64,000 nt of DNA from Nocardiopsis sp. NRRL B-16309 (GTDB taxonomy: Bacteria; Actinomycetota; Actinomycetes; Streptosporangiales; Streptosporangiaceae): contig NZ_LGEC01000092.1 of assembly GCF_001279585.1 (NCBI RefSeq), positions 186,001 through 250,000 on the forward strand, read 5' to 3'. Positions 34,539-42,690 of the stretch are shown here, one piece after another; position 1 is the stretch's first letter; every line of letters begins with the position of its first letter. The notes under the pieces were generated by a model that saw only the letters and a list, made by a program, of their open reading frames with translations, was not told the origin of the DNA and ran no database searches. Made by a program: the position numbers and the translations under genes.

Positions 34539-35201
34539 GTGGCCATGGAGAACTCGCACCCAGTCGCCCCGACCGACAGCGGACCCCCGCGACCGGACTC
34601 CGCCCTGACCCGCAGGGGTCGGGGCGGTCGCGGGCGCGACCCCGAACGGCGCCGTGCCATCCTCGACGCCGCCGACCGGGTGATCCAGCGCGACGGCCCC
34701 GACGCCTCGATGCTGGCGATCGCCGCCGAGGCGGGCATCAGCAAGCCCATCCTCTACCGCCACTTCGGCGACAAGGGCGGGCTCTACCGCGCCCTGGCCG
34801 GGCGGCACGTCGACCCCCTCATCGAGCGCATCCGCGCGGAGCTGCACGAGCACACCGAGTTCGAGGTGCGTGCCCGGGCCACCGTCGGCGCCTACCTGTC
34901 GATGATCTCGCAGAACCTCAACCTGTACCGCTTCCTCATGGACCGCGCCACGTCCGAGGACTCCCGCACCCGCAGCGACCTGGGCATGATGGTGCGGCGC
35001 CTGGGCGAGGAACTGGCCGACCAACTCGTCACCGAACAGCGGATCACCGCGCGCGTGCGCGCCCAGATCGTCGCCCACGCGGTGGTGGGCATGGTCCAGG
35101 CCGCGGGGGAGTGGTGGCTGGAGCACCCCGAGGTCGACGAGGCGGAGATCATCGACGACCTCACCCTCGCTGTCGTGGGCGCCATCCGCGGCACGGGCTG
35201 A
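34539..35201 (+). CDS. TetR family regulator
   Basis: 220 residues, starting at GTG 34539 or ATG 34545. A basic N-terminal extension (GRGGRGRDPERRRAILDAAD) leads to the HTH ASMLAIAAEAGISKPILYRH (about 58-77). C-terminal helices contain YRFLMDRATSED and a conserved-looking GEWWLEHPEVDEAE, common in mycolic-acid and fatty-acid type TetR regulators. Probably controls the hotdog gene before it, by position only. Confidence 0.85.
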   Translation: MAMENSHPVAPTDSGPPRPDSALTRRGRGGRGRDPERRRAILDAADRVIQRDGPDASMLAIAAEAGISKPILYRHFGDKGGLYRALAGRHVDPLIERIRAELHEHTEFEVRARATVGAYLSMISQNLNLYRFLMDRATSEDSRTRSDLGMMVRRLGEELADQLVTEQRITARVRAQIVAHAVVGMVQAAGEWWLEHPEVDEAEIIDDLTLAVVGAIRGTG

Positions 35202-35227
35202 ATCGGCGGATTCCCCACCGAAACGAC

Positions 35228-35258
35228 TTGACCTGGAGCGCACTCCAGGTCCCATGCT
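35228..35258 (+). promoter_or_regulatory. MerR-type promoter with 19-base spacer and palindrome
   Basis: TTGACC (-35, 35228-35233) and CATGCT (-10-like, 35253-35258) are 19 bases apart. Between them ACCTGGAG-CGCA-CTCCAGGT (35231-35250) is a perfect palindrome. An elongated spacer around a palindrome is the hallmark of MerR-regulated promoters. The predicted transcription start falls on the ATG at 35266. Confidence 0.75.
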
Positions 35259-35265
35259 TACGGAC

Positions 35266-35718
35266 ATGGACTACTACACGCCCGGTCAGATGGCCGAGCG
35301 GTTCGACCTCACCCTGGACACCCTGCGCTACTACGAGAAGGCGGGGCTGCTGCGCCAGGTGGAGCGCGCTCCCAGCGGCCACCGGCGCTACAGGGCCGAC
35401 GACGCCGAACTGCTCCACCTCATCCGCTGCCTGCGTGACACGGACATGCCCATCGCCCGGCTCCGCGAGTTCGCCGAACTCGTCCGCGCCGGCGACCACA
35501 CCATCCCCGAGCGCGTCGAGGTGCTCCAGAGCCACCAGCGGCGGCTCGACGAGCACATCGCCGAGCTGCGCGTCCGCCAGGCGGCGATCCAGCACAAGAT
35601 CGAGTACTACCTCGGCGTGCTCGCCGAGAACGGCCACCGCGCGCCCGAGGACGACTCCCCCATCGGCCACACCCACCCCACCGACCACACCTCCCGATCC
35701 GTAGAGGAAGCCCTCTGA
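35266..35718 (+). CDS. MerR family regulator
   Basis: 150 residues from ATG 35266; ATG 35254 is also in frame but lies inside the -10 region. The HTH YYTPGQMAERFDLTLDTLRY and the wing GLLRQVERAPSGHRRY (about 2-45) are typical. A helix (IPERVEVLQSHQRRLDEHIA) forms the dimer coiled coil. No cysteine pair for metal or redox sensing is visible, which favours an organic ligand. The mRNA is probably leaderless. Its TGA overlaps the reductase ATG. Confidence 0.88.
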   Translation: MDYYTPGQMAERFDLTLDTLRYYEKAGLLRQVERAPSGHRRYRADDAELLHLIRCLRDTDMPIARLREFAELVRAGDHTIPERVEVLQSHQRRLDEHIAELRVRQAAIQHKIEYYLGVLAENGHRAPEDDSPIGHTHPTDHTSRSVEEAL

Positions 35719-36689
35719 TGCGTTACACCACCATCGGCGACCGCCGTGTCAGCGCCCTGTGCCTGGGCGCGATGAAGTTCGGCAGCGAGACCGACGACGC
35801 CACCTCCGCCGCCCTCCTCGACCGCTTCGTCGAGGCCGGGGGCACCTTCGTGGACACCGCCGACTGCTACCAGTTCTGGGTGGAGGGCTTCGAGGGGCAC
35901 GAGAGCGAGACCTTCCTCGGCCGCTGGCGCCGCGAGCGCGGCGTCACCGACGAGGTGTTCGTCGCGACCAAGCTCGGTGCCCAGCCGACCGTGCCCGGGA
36001 CCGGCCTGGAGACCAAGGAGGGGCTCTCGGCGGCGACCGTGGCCCTGGCCGCCGAGCGCAGCCGCGACCGCCTGGGCATGGACCGGCTCGACGCCCTCTA
36101 CGCCCACCAGGAGGACCGCACGGTCCTGCTGGAGGAGACCATGGGCGCCTTCGCCAAACTCGTCGCCGAGGGCACGCTGGGCGAGGTGGGGCTGAGCAAC
36201 CACCGCACCTGGCGCCTGGAGCGGGCCCGCGCCATCGCCGCCGACCACGCCTGGCCGCGCCCGCGGCTCCTCCAGTACCGATACAGCTACCTGCAGCCGC
36301 GCCTGGACGTCCCGCTCCAGTCGATGGGCCACATGCACATCACCCCGGAGCTGCTCGACTTCGTGCGTGCCGAGGCGGTCGAGGGCCGCGAGCACACCGT
36401 GGTGGCCTACACGTCGCTGCTGTGGGGTGCCTACACCCGCGACGACAAGGAGCTGGACCCGGCCTACGACCACCCCGGCACCCCGGCCCGGCTGGCCGTC
36501 CTGGACGAGGTCGTCAAGGAGACCGGCGCCACCCGCAACCAGGTGGTCCTGGCCTGGCTGATGGACAGCGACCCGCGCATCGTGCCCCTGGTCGGGGTGA
36601 GCCGGATCGAGCAGCTGGACGAGGCGATCGAGGCCACCGACCTCACCCTCACCCACGACCAGTGGCAGCGCCTGGCCGACGCCGGATAG
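35718..36689 (+). CDS. aldo/keto reductase
   Basis: 323 residues, TIM-barrel AKR using NADPH to reduce aldehydes or ketones. Catalytic residues appear as Asp in FVDTADCYQFW (about 48), the following Tyr, and Lys in VFVATKLGAQP (about 81), while ALYAHQED gives the His. C-terminal VPLVGVSRIEQLDEA fits the cofactor site. Start ATG overlaps the MerR gene stop (TGATG), so both are one transcript and the MerR protein likely activates its own operon on a substrate-related signal. Confidence 0.9.
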   Translation: MRYTTIGDRRVSALCLGAMKFGSETDDATSAALLDRFVEAGGTFVDTADCYQFWVEGFEGHESETFLGRWRRERGVTDEVFVATKLGAQPTVPGTGLETKEGLSAATVALAAERSRDRLGMDRLDALYAHQEDRTVLLEETMGAFAKLVAEGTLGEVGLSNHRTWRLERARAIAADHAWPRPRLLQYRYSYLQPRLDVPLQSMGHMHITPELLDFVRAEAVEGREHTVVAYTSLLWGAYTRDDKELDPAYDHPGTPARLAVLDEVVKETGATRNQVVLAWLMDSDPRIVPLVGVSRIEQLDEAIEATDLTLTHDQWQRLADAG

Positions 36690-36860
36690 GTCCGGTGGAC
36701 GGCACACGGCCGGGACAGGGACCGGTCGGGGCGGCACCCGGTCGGGGCGTGGCGGCGGGACGGGGGCGGCTGGACGGTACCGGGCGGGGCCGGTGGCCGC
36801 GTCGGCCGATGCGGCCACCGCCGATCGTGGCCGTGGCCACCCGCTGATCGGCCACGCGCG

Positions 36861-36905
36861 GGACGGGCGCGTGCAGGACGGGCGCGTGCAGGACGGGCGC
36901 GTGCA
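36861..36905. repeat. 15-bp tandem repeat, three perfect copies
   Basis: GGACGGGCGCGTGCA occurs three times back to back, with a decayed fourth copy after it. It lies in the 484-base gap 36690-37173, in which I see no gene. It is too short and spacer-free to be a CRISPR array. Confidence 0.85.
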
Positions 36906-37173
36906 GGACGGGTGCGCGCCTGACGGCCACGCGCCGGGCTGGTGTACACCGGACGGGCGCGTGGCCGGGGCAGGCCATGGTTCTTCGCAAACACCCCAAA
37001 CGGGCACGTATGTTCGAACCCGCTGTTTTCGCCACGCTTCGACCGGATACCTTCCCTAGGGCGTGCGCAGCGGAGGCAGCCCCGACGCACGCGAGGGGGT
37101 GTGCCCGCCGGGCACGCCCTCAAGGCGGCGGACGGCAGCGCCGCCTCGGCCCGCGTACCCGGGGAGGGGCGAC

Positions 37174-39321
37174 TTGCCCGACAGCACGTACCACCAGATC
37201 CACTTCGCCTGGGCCGAGCCCACCCTGCTGGGGCGCACCGGACCGGGCCCGGCCGCGGCCTCCCTCCCCGAACGCGACCACCCCGTCCTGCGCTCCTGGC
37301 GCGACCGCCTGGTCCCCGCGCTCACGGCCGACTACCGCTCGGCCCTGCCCGACACCGACCCCGCCGACTTCCCCGAGACCCTGTGGGCGCACGACTACCC
37401 CGACGGCCAGTCCGCCCTCGTCTACCGGTGGCCCGGCGACGTCCGCGACGCGCACGCCTGGGCCATCGTGGGCCCCTCCTACGGGCTGACGCTGCCGCGC
37501 GTGCTGTCCCTACACGAGAACCCCAACACCCGCCCGGCCGCCCGTCGCCCGCCCGCGCCCGGCTGGGAGACGATGCGGTCCCTGGCGGCGCCGGAGCCCT
37601 GGGAGCGGACCGCCGCCCCGGGGGCCGTGCGCACCCGTGACCGCAAGGCCGCCGAGACCGCCGTCGGCGACGAACCGCTGCTCGTCGGAGCGGTGGCCGC
37701 CGCCCTCGCCCGCCCGGACCTGCCGGTGCACATCGCGCTGGAACCCGAACGGGCCGACCTGTGGCAGGCGGTCCAGATGCGCTTCCTGTGGGGCGCGCAC
37801 CGCATCCTGCACGACGTCCTCACCCCGCCCCGGGCCATCCCGGCGGCCGGCTGGGCGTGGTCGTTCTCCACCTACGACCCCGTCCTGGGCGAGGACAACG
37901 GCCAGCACATCGCCTTCGGGCCGCCGGTGGGCGACCACGGCGGCTCGCCCTTCGTCAACCCCGTGCCACCGGACTTCCGTCGGGTGGCCGAGGGCCTGGT
38001 GGCGGTCCTGCGCGACGAGGGCGGCAACGCGCTCGCCGCACAACTGCGCGAGCGCGGGGTGCCCGACGCGGCGACCTTCGCCGACCGGCGCGACCTGCTG
38101 TGCGACTGGTTCGACCCCCGCGCCCGGCCCCTGACCGCCGACCCCGACGACCTCCCGGAGCCCGAACCCCTGCCGGGCGTCGGCCTCCGGGAGCCCGAGC
38201 CGGAGTCAGCGGACGAGTCCGGCGAGTCGGCGGCACCCGAGAAGATCACCGGCCCTGGGGAGGAGGCTGGGCCCGAGGACAGCACAGCCGGGACCGGGCC
38301 CGGTGCCGAGGAGAGTACGGCCACGGCCGAGCCCGAGGAGGTCGACGGCCTGCCGGAGCTGCTGGAGGTCGAGGAACCGGGTGAGGAGGACCCCGAGGAA
38401 CCGGACTCGACGGGCCCGCACCGCCCGCGCCGGGCCTCCGACGACCTCATCCGCCGGGTGCCGTCCCGCCCGGTGCGCCCGCGCATCGCCGCGGCTCGCC
38501 CGCACAATGCCCCCCGCACGCGCACCCGGGCCGCCTCGGAACCACTGTGGCCGACCGGCCGCGCCGCCGACCGGACCGACGACGGCACCGGCCCGGAGGA
38601 ACCCGCCTTCGGAGGAGACGACGCCCGTCCCCGGAACGCGGACGCCCCCGAGCCGCGGGACACCCGCTCCGCGCCCTCCCTCGGACTGGCCGAGCCCGGT
38701 GCGCGCTCCACCGACGACGCGTCCGCCGCGGACCGGGAGGCGCCGACCCCTCCGGCCGCACCGCCCGTGGACGACGCCCCGGACGCACCTCCGATCCCCG
38801 ATCCGCCCGCCCGCACCCCCGGAGAGGCGCCGCCCCTCCCGCTGACCTCCGAACCCCCGATCGACTACGCCTCCGAGACCGAGCCGGACCAGGACGAGGC
38901 CGACGAGTCCGGCGACGACGACAACTGGCCGACCCAGTACGTCGACCTGCCCCTGTCCCGCCTGGAGCGCTGGCACGCCAAGCGCGGGCCGGAGGGGGCC
39001 CGGATCGACATCGTCGACGCCCGCGCCGCCGTCCGCGCCGAACGGGCCGAACTCCAGCGGGTCCGCGAGGAGCGCGACCTGTACCACACCGAGGTCCAGG
39101 ACCTGCGCCGCGACATCGCCCGCCTGGACCGCTCCTGGCTCGACCCGGGCGGCGAGCCCTCCGAGCCCGACGCACCGCGCCTCCGCCGATGGCCCTCCCG
39201 GGCACTGGCCGCCCTGGTCATGCTCGCCCTCCTGGCCACCGGCCTGGAAGCGGGCGCCCGCTTCGGCCACGGCACCACCGACCTCCTCGCCGCCCTGTGG
39301 GGCGCCCTCCCCTGGGGCTGA
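37174..39321 (+). CDS. large acidic protein with coiled coil and C-terminal membrane anchor
   Basis: 715 residues from a TTG preceded by GGGGAGGGG. The N-terminal ~330 residues are globular (STYHQIHFAWAEPTLLGR, FETLWAHDY-like and LVYRWPGDVRDAHAWAIVGP); the start loosely recalls N-terminal domains of GTPase-associated proteins, but I am not sure. A 270-residue Glu/Asp/Pro-rich disordered region follows, then a coiled coil (AERAELQRVREERDLYHTEV) and a single membrane helix (ALAALVMLALLATGLEAGA). Topology suggests a cytoplasmic scaffold tethered to the membrane. No enzyme motif is visible. Confidence 0.6.
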   Translation: MPDSTYHQIHFAWAEPTLLGRTGPGPAAASLPERDHPVLRSWRDRLVPALTADYRSALPDTDPADFPETLWAHDYPDGQSALVYRWPGDVRDAHAWAIVGPSYGLTLPRVLSLHENPNTRPAARRPPAPGWETMRSLAAPEPWERTAAPGAVRTRDRKAAETAVGDEPLLVGAVAAALARPDLPVHIALEPERADLWQAVQMRFLWGAHRILHDVLTPPRAIPAAGWAWSFSTYDPVLGEDNGQHIAFGPPVGDHGGSPFVNPVPPDFRRVAEGLVAVLRDEGGNALAAQLRERGVPDAATFADRRDLLCDWFDPRARPLTADPDDLPEPEPLPGVGLREPEPESADESGESAAPEKITGPGEEAGPEDSTAGTGPGAEESTATAEPEEVDGLPELLEVEEPGEEDPEEPDSTGPHRPRRASDDLIRRVPSRPVRPRIAAARPHNAPRTRTRAASEPLWPTGRAADRTDDGTGPEEPAFGGDDARPRNADAPEPRDTRSAPSLGLAEPGARSTDDASAADREAPTPPAAPPVDDAPDAPPIPDPPARTPGEAPPLPLTSEPPIDYASETEPDQDEADESGDDDNWPTQYVDLPLSRLERWHAKRGPEGARIDIVDARAAVRAERAELQRVREERDLYHTEVQDLRRDIARLDRSWLDPGGEPSEPDAPRLRRWPSRALAALVMLALLATGLEAGARFGHGTTDLLAALWGALPWG

Positions 39322-39371
39322 TCCCGCCCGAATCCGCCACGGCCGCGCGGTGACGGACGTAGCGTCGGAGC

Positions 39372-40436
39372 ATGACGAGAGTGAACCCCTCAGGTGCGTC
39401 CCCGTCCCCTCAGAACCCGTCCGGTCTCCATCCCCGACTGTGGGAGGCCGTCCAGGACCTGAACCTGCCCGAGGAGGTCCTGGACGACCTGTGCCAGGAC
39501 GCGGGGCGAGCCGGGGACACCCTGCTCGACACCGTCGAGCACCTGGAACACGTCGAGCGCCCCGACCTCGCCCGGCGTCTGCTGGAGTCGCTGCGCGCCC
39601 ATCCCCCGACCACGGAGACCGGTCAGTACGCCTCGTACTCACTGATCCTCCGGCTCCGCTCGGACGGCGAGGTGAAAGAGGCCGCACGCATCCTCGACGG
39701 GTTCCTGCGCCCGGGACACCTCGACCCCGGCCCGGCCCTGTTGGTCGCCGAGGACTTCGAGGAGTCCGGCAGGCTGGACGAGGCGCTGCACTGCTACAAC
39801 ATCGCCTCCCGTGACGACCTCGCCCGTCCCGCCGCCGATCTCGTCGGCGCCGGCCACTTCGTGTTGATGCCGTTGCTGGGCCGCGCCCGGGTCCGGCAAC
39901 GGCTCGGGATGGCGGAGGACGAGCACGACCGCGCCGCTCTCTCCGCGGCGAATGACCTGCCCGCGACCGATGACGAATTCGAGTCGGAGGAGGACTGGGA
40001 CGAGTTCATTCACCTCGACGGTGCGTTTCCGGGCTGGGACGACGAGATCGCCGCCCCGCCGGCCGAAGTGCGCGGCCTCCGGGTCGTCTACTCCCGCGGA
40101 TCCCTTGCCCACGCTCGCGAGCTCGGACTGATCGGTCCCGAGGTGACGGCGGACGACCACTACCGGGAGGCCGAACGCGAGCTGCGCGAGGCGGCCCGCC
40201 AGCACTCCAGCACCCTCTTCGCCGTGGTCACGGCCGACGCCGACGAGATCGCGTCCTTCGCCGCGGAACAGGCACTCGACCCCGCCGACGAGTTGACCCC
40301 CGGTGCGTGGGCCGAAGCCGTACTCCCCAGTGACTCCCCACGACTGCTGCCCTGGCCGCCCGAGCGCAACAGACCGTGCTGGTGCGGTTCGGGCCGCAAG
40401 TACAAGAAGTGCTGCGGCTCCCCGTCCCTGCGCTGA
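39372..40436 (+). CDS. SEC-C motif protein with TPR-like helices
   Basis: 354 residues. The middle has helix pairs of TPR kind (AARILDGFLRPGHLDPGPAL, ALLVAEDFEESGRLDEALHC). The C-terminus ends in a SEC-C zinc motif, PCWCGSGRKYKKCCG, as at the end of SecA, which binds zinc and nucleic acid or ribosomes. The acidic segment in between is likely flexible. Role unknown; the SEC-C may recruit the protein to ribosomes. The 286 bases after it carry no supported gene. Confidence 0.7.
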   Translation: MTRVNPSGASPSPQNPSGLHPRLWEAVQDLNLPEEVLDDLCQDAGRAGDTLLDTVEHLEHVERPDLARRLLESLRAHPPTTETGQYASYSLILRLRSDGEVKEAARILDGFLRPGHLDPGPALLVAEDFEESGRLDEALHCYNIASRDDLARPAADLVGAGHFVLMPLLGRARVRQRLGMAEDEHDRAALSAANDLPATDDEFESEEDWDEFIHLDGAFPGWDDEIAAPPAEVRGLRVVYSRGSLAHARELGLIGPEVTADDHYREAERELREAARQHSSTLFAVVTADADEIASFAAEQALDPADELTPGAWAEAVLPSDSPRLLPWPPERNRPCWCGSGRKYKKCCGSPSLR

Positions 40437-40722
40437 CGGGACCCGGGACGCGCATCTGGTGTTCTCCTTCGGACACCGGCTCGTTCCGGGTGGCCTTCCC
40501 CGCGGTCTGTCCGAGGGAGTCCCCGACCCCGCCTCCTGACCCGCCACGGGAACCGGCCCAGGGGTCCTCAGACCGACCACGGACCGTACCGGTGTGGGAG
40601 GAGGCGCGTGCGCGCCGGTTGGACGAGTGCCGCATCGCCCCTGAGCAGTGGAGACGGCATGAAGCGTCGCCGCGTCCCGGTAGGGTCCTCACGACGTTCC
40701 CCCGACACGTGAAAGACCCAGC

Positions 40723-42057
40723 ATGCCGTCCACCACACCCTGCCACGTCCTGTACTGCGAGGGCTGGGACCCTACACAGGCCCGTCCTGTCGGGATCCTG
40801 GCCCCCGCCACCGCACAGGAACGCGATGGCGCCGGAGAACAGTACGCCGTGCTCATCCGGGACACCGAAGGCGTCCCGCTGGTCCTGCTGGAGATCGCCT
40901 GGAAGCAGAACCACTGCGGTGTCTGGACGTTCGCCGACGACGGTGGGCGCAACGCCCGGCACCGCTACGCGCGCGGTGACGACGGCCGTCTCACCCTCAC
41001 CCGCAGCCTCCTCCGCGGCGGTCTCTTCCCCGAGGACGATCTGAACCGGGGAGCGGTGGCGGCCGGCATCGCCCTGGCCGACAAGGACCGTGGCCTGTAC
41101 CGCTACGAGTACGAGCTCGCCAACGGCGGGCGCGTCGATACCGGACCTCAGCCCCTCCATGACGACCTGGCCCCGTTCGCCACTCGGCGGACCCCCGCCT
41201 TCGGCCGCTGGGAGGAGCTCGCGGCCATGCACCCGGGGCTGCGCGGCACGTTCGTGGAACTGCGCGACGCCGACGTCGCCCCCGGCCCCGGTCCCGTGTC
41301 CGCCCCCTGGCGGCCGCCGGGCCCTCTGGCCCCGACCGGTGTCGACAGGCTCTTCGAGCCCGGCAGGCGTCTCGTGGGCGGCTGGTCCGGGCACACCGGT
41401 ACCGTCGAGGTGCGTCCGATCGGGACCATCGACCTGCCCACGGGGCGGGTCCTGGCCTACGACCCAGGGAGTCTGGGGTCCGCCAAGGAGGACGACGTCC
41501 TCACGGTTCCCCTCCCACCGGGGGAGCACCCGGTGCGGTTGTCCCTGCTGCGCCCCGACGGCGACGACGCCGACGACGACCACACCCTGGTGATGGCGTT
41601 GCGCATCGATGTCGCCGACCTCGTGGAGACCCCCGTCGCCTCGTGGGAGATGGCCCTGCGCTCCGGTCAGGACTACCGGGAGCTCGGCGAGGGCGAGTTC
41701 TACGGCGTGGGTGTGGACGGCGGTGTGTTCGGGTTCTGCGATGCGGCCTGCCGCCCCCATCTGGCGGAGCTGTTCACCGACTTCGACCAGTACCTCCGCC
41801 TCGTCCACGGTCACGGCGCCGACGGGCGGAGCGCCGACCCTTCGAACATCCGGGAGCAGGCACGGGACACCAGCCCGTGGTCGAGTACGTTGCATGAGCC
41901 GTTCGGCGGTGGTGACCTGATCGTCTCCCGGAGCGGGTACGGCGATGGCGACTACCCGGTGTGGATCGGTAGGGCGGACGACGGCCGCGTCGCCGCACTG
42001 GTGCTGGACGCACTGGTCCCCGACTGGTCTGCGAAGGCCCCGGACCCGGCACCGTAG
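40723..42057 (+). CDS. DUF4241-like protein (paralogue 1)
   Basis: 444 residues. N-terminal CHVLYCEGWD and VLLEIAWKQNHCGVWTF; the C-terminal half contains TIDLPTGRVLAYDPGS, VPLPPGEHPVRLSLL and ETPVASWEMAL, the strand pattern of DUF4241. It shares this architecture with the gene at 49328, about 7 kb away; the two are clearly paralogues. The fold is thought to be beta-rich and the function is unknown. Weak ribosome binding site. Confidence 0.65.
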   Translation: MPSTTPCHVLYCEGWDPTQARPVGILAPATAQERDGAGEQYAVLIRDTEGVPLVLLEIAWKQNHCGVWTFADDGGRNARHRYARGDDGRLTLTRSLLRGGLFPEDDLNRGAVAAGIALADKDRGLYRYEYELANGGRVDTGPQPLHDDLAPFATRRTPAFGRWEELAAMHPGLRGTFVELRDADVAPGPGPVSAPWRPPGPLAPTGVDRLFEPGRRLVGGWSGHTGTVEVRPIGTIDLPTGRVLAYDPGSLGSAKEDDVLTVPLPPGEHPVRLSLLRPDGDDADDDHTLVMALRIDVADLVETPVASWEMALRSGQDYRELGEGEFYGVGVDGGVFGFCDAACRPHLAELFTDFDQYLRLVHGHGADGRSADPSNIREQARDTSPWSSTLHEPFGGGDLIVSRSGYGDGDYPVWIGRADDGRVAALVLDALVPDWSAKAPDPAP

Positions 42058-42205
42058 CGGGCGGGTCCGGATACCGCCCGACACGGTCGGGGGGCGTTCC
42101 ATCCCGACCGGTGGATGAGGCACACGCATGAGAACGAAGTTCTCGGCCCGGCTGGTGTGCCGTCGTCTCTCCAGAACCTTGCCGTCGACCAGGTCTTCCG
42201 GTCAC

Positions 42206-42675
42206 TCACTGCTCTCTCTGGCTCCTGTCCCTCGGCATCGCGGGGATGGGACGGTCGGGCCTCGCGCCGCGTCCGGCGGGGCGGGGAGCACGGCCCTCGC
42301 GGACGCAGGTGAGGATCTCGGCGGCGGCGTAGCCTCCCACGGCCTCGAATCTCCGGGCGTTGGAGTCGACCTCGCTCCACACGGCGTCGCGCGGCACGAT
42401 TCGCACGGCGTAGGGGACCTGCCGCCGCCGAGCCGCGCCAGTCCTTCCCGGCCCCCCTCGGCGAAGGCGCTCCGGAACTCGGCGGGGAGGGGTTCCGGGG
42501 GCAGGTGTCGGGGGAGGTCGTCGGCGAACTCCACGTCCGTGCCGCCGTGCCCGGGCTCGGCGTCGAGCGAGACCAGGGCGAAGTACCCGGGGCAGGCCGT
42601 CGGCAGGACGGCGCGGACGTGGACGCCCCTGACCGGGCGGGGGAGCGGCGGCAGGGGGTCGGGGCCGGGCGTCAC
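42206..42675 (-). pseudogene. EF-G domain IV-like small protein, frameshifted at a GGC run
   Basis: GTG 42675 opens a frame with VRAVLPTACPGYFALVSLDA and LPPEPLPAEFRSAFAEGGRE. At a GGC triplet run (about 42422-42430) it goes out of frame; restoring one base gives RQVPYAVRIVPRDAVWSEVD and FEAVGGYAAAEILT, ending at 42206. The pattern of an LP-x-E-F helix and a later SEVDSN/AGGxAAxE-type block loosely resembles domain IV of elongation factor G. It follows the 1556-residue gene by 15 bases and is probably in its operon. The shift may be a sequencing error rather than decay. Confidence 0.45.
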
Positions 42676-42690
42676 GGCGTGCTTGCCGGG

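Noticed and set aside
36861..36905. Possible CRISPR array
   Set aside because: The 15-base units abut without spacers; it is a minisatellite. No CRISPR array or cas gene is seen anywhere.
37010..37022. Possible LexA box around GTTCGAAC
   Set aside because: Only the central TTCGAA palindrome is present; the spaced actinobacterial SOS box is not.
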